Source: a virus. From it: a stretch of DNA of 23,152 nucleotides. Shown here one piece after another: positions 21,704-23,152 of this stretch. The notes below the pieces were generated by a model, which did not search any database, was not told the origin of the DNA, and saw nothing but the letters and a program-made list of their open reading frames with translations. Location of the stretch: positions 1 through 23,152 of IMG/VR virus record IMGVR_UViG_3300042731_008554; one strand, written 5' to 3'. Position 1 is the first letter of the stretch. The number at the start of each line of letters is the position of its first letter. A program made the position numbers and the translations under genes.

Positions 21704-21869
21704 ATTGTTTCTTCTCATCCTCATTTTCGCTCGCCATGATCGCCGCGATTTGTTTCTTCGCTTGTTTTTCTGTGTTATGGCAACCAAGTGTTTTCCCCGT
21801 GCGCTCACCTTGGTCGTTCACCTTGTAAACGCAATACAAGTTCTGATTACGAAACACTTTGTACGGCAT
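21696..21869 (-). CDS. Small conserved phage-type protein (MPYKVF family)
   Basis: This 57-residue protein starts MPYKVFRNQNLYCVYKVNDQ and continues with GKTLGCHNTEKQAKKQIAAI and an acidic end. The pattern (short beta hairpin YKVF..YCVYK, a Gly-Cys-His turn, then a Lys/Ala-rich helix ending AAIMASEN) recurs in small proteins and N-terminal domains of tailed phages, from memory of the pattern only. GGGAGG lies three to four bases before the ATG, and a consensus promoter is about 30 bases further upstream. It overlaps the next gene by 8 bases. Function unknown. Confidence 0.78.
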   Translation of the reverse strand: MPYKVFRNQNLYCVYKVNDQGERTGKTLGCHNTEKQAKKQIAAIMASENEDEKKQYE

Positions 21870-21898
21870 ATGAACCTCCCGTGATATATCCTGCGCGT

Positions 21899-21927
21899 AT
21901 GGTATCACGCCCTGGAAGATATGTCAA
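21899..21927 (-). promoter_or_regulatory. Sigma-70-type promoter, leftward
   Basis: On the minus strand TTGACA (21922-21927, full consensus) and TACCAT (21899-21904, 4 of 6) are 17 bases apart in the 71-base gap before the MPYKVF gene. It would drive that gene and those after it toward the tRNAs. Confidence 0.7.
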
Positions 21928-21940
21928 TCAGCGGCGCTAA

Positions 21941-22339
21941 CTAATAGTATATCTGGTCTTTAAACACCTGGACCGGTACGCCGATGAACCGGTACGCATA
22001 CTCGCTGATATATACTACCGGTAGCGGATTCCACGATTTCGTGCCAATCATCTCAATCGTCGTGTCGATCATTGCATACACAACACCGCCAGCATACAGG
22101 AAATCGACCGCATGCTTTGTCTTGTTTCGCCAATCCTCGAATTCGCGCAGTTCGTCCGAACAGAACCACATGTCTACAACGCTCAAGTTCTGTCTGACAA
22201 GGCCGCTGACACCAGGCGTATTGTACTGGATGCGATGTGGCGGAACATATATCTCTTCGCCGTCAATGCGAATGCGAACCACCGAAAGCTTCGCCTTTTC
22301 TATTCTCCTCGCTCTTTCCCTTTTCTCGCTACCGAACAT
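21941..22339 (-). CDS. Hypothetical protein
   Basis: This 132-residue protein starts MFGSEKRERARRIEKAKLSV, with GGAG about seven bases upstream. The N-terminal 20 residues are a basic helix. The rest is beta-rich: VVRIRIDGEEIYVPPHRIQY, LSVVDMWFCSDELREFEDWR, AGGVVYAMIDTTIEMIG and PVVYISEYAYRFIGVPVQVF. There is no membrane segment or catalytic motif. It overlaps the upstream gene by 11 bases. Possibly nucleic-acid binding through the basic helix; no family recognised. Confidence 0.74.
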   Translation of the reverse strand: MFGSEKRERARRIEKAKLSVVRIRIDGEEIYVPPHRIQYNTPGVSGLVRQNLSVVDMWFCSDELREFEDWRNKTKHAVDFLYAGGVVYAMIDTTIEMIGTKSWNPLPVVYISEYAYRFIGVPVQVFKDQIYY

Positions 22340-22529
22340 CTACAGCTCCAATCGCGGCCATCGCATCCCTTAGTATGTCGATCAACTCGAATGTCTCGGC
22401 AATCGTCAGCGTGACTTCCATGCCGTTCTCTTGCCCGGTCTGCACGCTGATATATTTCGTGCCGTCCCAACTGCTGATCCACGCGCACACCGCAATGTCT
22501 GTGTCTAAGTTGCAGTACCAGTCCGACAT
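22329..22529 (-). CDS. Small hypothetical protein, first gene after right-end promoter
   Basis: This gene encodes 66 residues from the ATG at 22527-22529 (MSDWYCNLDTDIAVCAWISS), with AGGAGG five bases upstream. A longer frame upstream is rejected because it would run through the leader hairpin. It is acidic, with a Trp/Cys-containing beta start (DIAVCAWISSWDGTKYISVQ) and a C-terminal helix (TIAETFELIDILRDAMAAIG). It is the first gene of the leftward early-type block, preceded by a promoter and an attenuator-like leader. Function unknown. Confidence 0.75.
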   Translation of the reverse strand: MSDWYCNLDTDIAVCAWISSWDGTKYISVQTGQENGMEVTLTIAETFELIDILRDAMAAIGAVDVR

Positions 22530-22544
22530 TATTCCTCCTGGTAG

Positions 22545-22588
22545 AAAAACGTGTGTGCAGCCGTACGCGCCGCACACACCTTCGGCGC
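22545..22588 (-). terminator. Attenuator-like terminator/antiterminator pair in leader
   Basis: On the minus strand GTGTGTGC (22579-22572) pairs with GCACACAC (22558-22551), an 8-bp GC-rich stem followed one base later by TTTTT (22549-22545), a Rho-independent terminator shape. An alternative stem GCGCCG (22588-22583) with CGGCGC (22572-22567) overlaps the terminator's 5' arm, so only one can form. It lies between the promoter and the first gene's ribosome site. A further hairpin GGACTGC/GTGGTCC at 22617-22599 precedes it. Confidence 0.55.
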
Positions 22589-22639
22589 TATGGCCGGCGG
22601 ACCACTAAAGGCAGTCCCCCCTCCATATGGATTACATGC

Positions 22640-22668
22640 ATCGTACCACACACCACGCACGCTGTCAA
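22640..22668 (-). promoter_or_regulatory. Sigma-70-type promoter, leftward
   Basis: On the minus strand TTGACA (22663-22668) and TACGAT (22640-22645, 4 of 6) are separated by 17 bases. The predicted start is near 22633, giving a leader of about 105 bases before the ATG at 22529. It is the right-most promoter of the leftward genes. Confidence 0.75.
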
Positions 22669-22934
22669 TACGCACGCACGCCACGCACGTGCGAAAAACG
22701 TTCTTCTATCGATGCGGCGCTGCAACGAACGCGCAGTGAGACTATCGCGGCGCTCCGCGGGCGCGTACGTCCGCGCGGGCGCGTGTGCGGGCGCGTATGC
22801 GCGCATGTGCGCGGGCGTGTGTGCGCGCATGTGTGCGCGTGACGCGCGCGTGTGTGTGGGCGTGTGCGTGTGCGCGCGTGTGTTAGGCGCACACGTGTGT
22901 GCGCGCGCGTATAATGTATGCTTAGCGTTGCTAC

Positions 22935-22951
22935 ATATGTGTGCCACATAT
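22935..22951. repeat. Inverted repeat (possible operator) beside a TATAAT
   Basis: ATATGTG (22935-22941) and CACATAT (22945-22951) form perfect 7-bp arms around TGC. A perfect TATAAT lies 20 bases to the left (22910-22915, plus strand), but the region 17 bases upstream of it has no -35 match. A protein-binding site is possible. Confidence 0.45.
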
Positions 22952-22982
22952 TATCAGTGTCACATACAATCAGTGCTTCATA

Positions 22983-23041
22983 GTACGTGGTGCTAATGGT
23001 ACGTAGTGCGTATATACGTGTAAGCTAATGGTACGTGGTGC
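22983..23041. repeat. Short direct repeats GTACGTRGTGC (iteron-like)
   Basis: GTACGTGGTGC occurs at 22983-22993 and 23031-23041, with a one-mismatch copy at 22999-23009 and a partial copy at 23091-23100. Two copies are part of an 18-base unit GCTAATGGTACGTRGTGC (22992-23009 and 23024-23041), period 32. Such clusters can be initiator or regulator binding sites. Confidence 0.6.
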
Positions 23042-23055
23042 ATCATAGTGTGTAT

Positions 23056-23091
23056 GGGGTATGGGGTGTGTGGTGTGGGGGTAGTGTGGGG
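23056..23091 (+). other. Potential G-quadruplex cluster
   Basis: Four G runs lie at 23056-23059, 23063-23066, 23077-23081 and 23088-23091 on the plus strand with loops of 3, 10 and 6 bases. This fits a G-quadruplex-forming motif with one long loop. It is embedded in a TGTGG-rich tract. Confidence 0.5.
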
Positions 23092-23152
23092 TACGTGGTG
23101 TGTGTGGTGTGCGGGGGTGTGTGTGGTGTGTGGTGTATACGCAGTGAGTGTA

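Larger units (their letters stand above)
22700..23152. other. Low-complexity noncoding region, CG/GT-rich, at window end
   Basis: I see no credible gene in this stretch: the open frames give repetitive Arg/Ala/Cys/His strings without ribosome sites. Between about 22752 and 22910 the sequence alternates purine and pyrimidine almost throughout (GCGCGTGTGC units), a pattern prone to Z-DNA. From about 22980 to the end it becomes strongly G/T-biased on the plus strand, with TGTGG-type units. It may be a replication, packaging or end region, or an assembly artefact. Confidence 0.7.

Noticed and set aside
22910-22915. Perfect TATAAT as a rightward promoter
   Set aside because: The sequence 17 bases upstream (GCGCAC) does not match a -35 box and no credible plus-strand gene follows; kept only as a note beside the inverted repeat.
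22553-22996. Open frame of 147 residues on the plus strand (and long minus-strand frames) in the CG/GT-rich region
   Set aside because: The translation is a repetitive Arg/Ala/Cys/His/Thr string caused by dinucleotide repeats, with no ribosome site and no protein-like pattern.
22983-23100. CRISPR-like array
   Set aside because: Repeats are only 11-18 bases, imperfect, few, and the intervening sequence is itself low complexity.

Overview
The window is a stretch of a tailed double-stranded DNA bacteriophage genome (Caudoviricetes). The portal, small and large terminase, scaffold and major capsid genes lie in canonical order, genes are packed with 1-30 base overlaps, Shine-Dalgarno sequences are strong, and the promoters look like sigma-70. 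The host cannot be named from the sequence. Almost every gene lies on the minus strand, so the transcriptional order runs from high to low coordinates.

Region by region, in transcription order. (a) 22530-23152: no credible gene. It has a consensus promoter with a structured, attenuator-like leader, then an unusual alternating CG/GT tract, short repeats and a G-run cluster that reaches the end of the window. (b) 19573-22529: an accessory block of small genes, including a membrane-anchored nucleoside 2-deoxyribosyltransferase-like protein, a second promoter near 21.9 kb, and two tRNA genes (Arg-UCU and a Thr-UGU with a degenerate D-arm). (c) 19138-19499: a divergent promoter region. Two near-consensus promoters point away from a 14-bp perfect palindrome. 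The rightward one drives the only plus-strand gene, a small two-TM membrane protein. (d) 15474-19137: an operon starting with a 215-residue unknown protein, then membrane and coiled-coil proteins, a RusA-type Holliday junction resolvase, a zinc-binding protein and a ParB-like/DUF4417 fusion. (e) 7092-15487: packaging and head genes: TerS, TerL, portal, a SAM methyltransferase, an SPP1 gp7-type minor head protein fused to an ADP-ribosyltransferase-like domain, an unknown gene, scaffold, major capsid and a probable decoration protein. (f) 1130-7022: a sugar-modification cassette with five glycosyltransferases of different types, a second SAM methyltransferase and three small unknown proteins. 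(g) 1-1128: two structural-type genes, the last cut by the window edge and resembling a carbohydrate-binding tail or fibre protein.

The likely joint action is as follows. TerS/TerL package DNA through the portal into a scaffold-built capsid. RusA resolves branched DNA before packaging. The cassette in (f), placed between capsid and distal structural genes, probably glycosylates and methylates virion proteins or a host glycan. No tail tube, tape measure, lysis, polymerase, integrase or head maturation protease is visible here.
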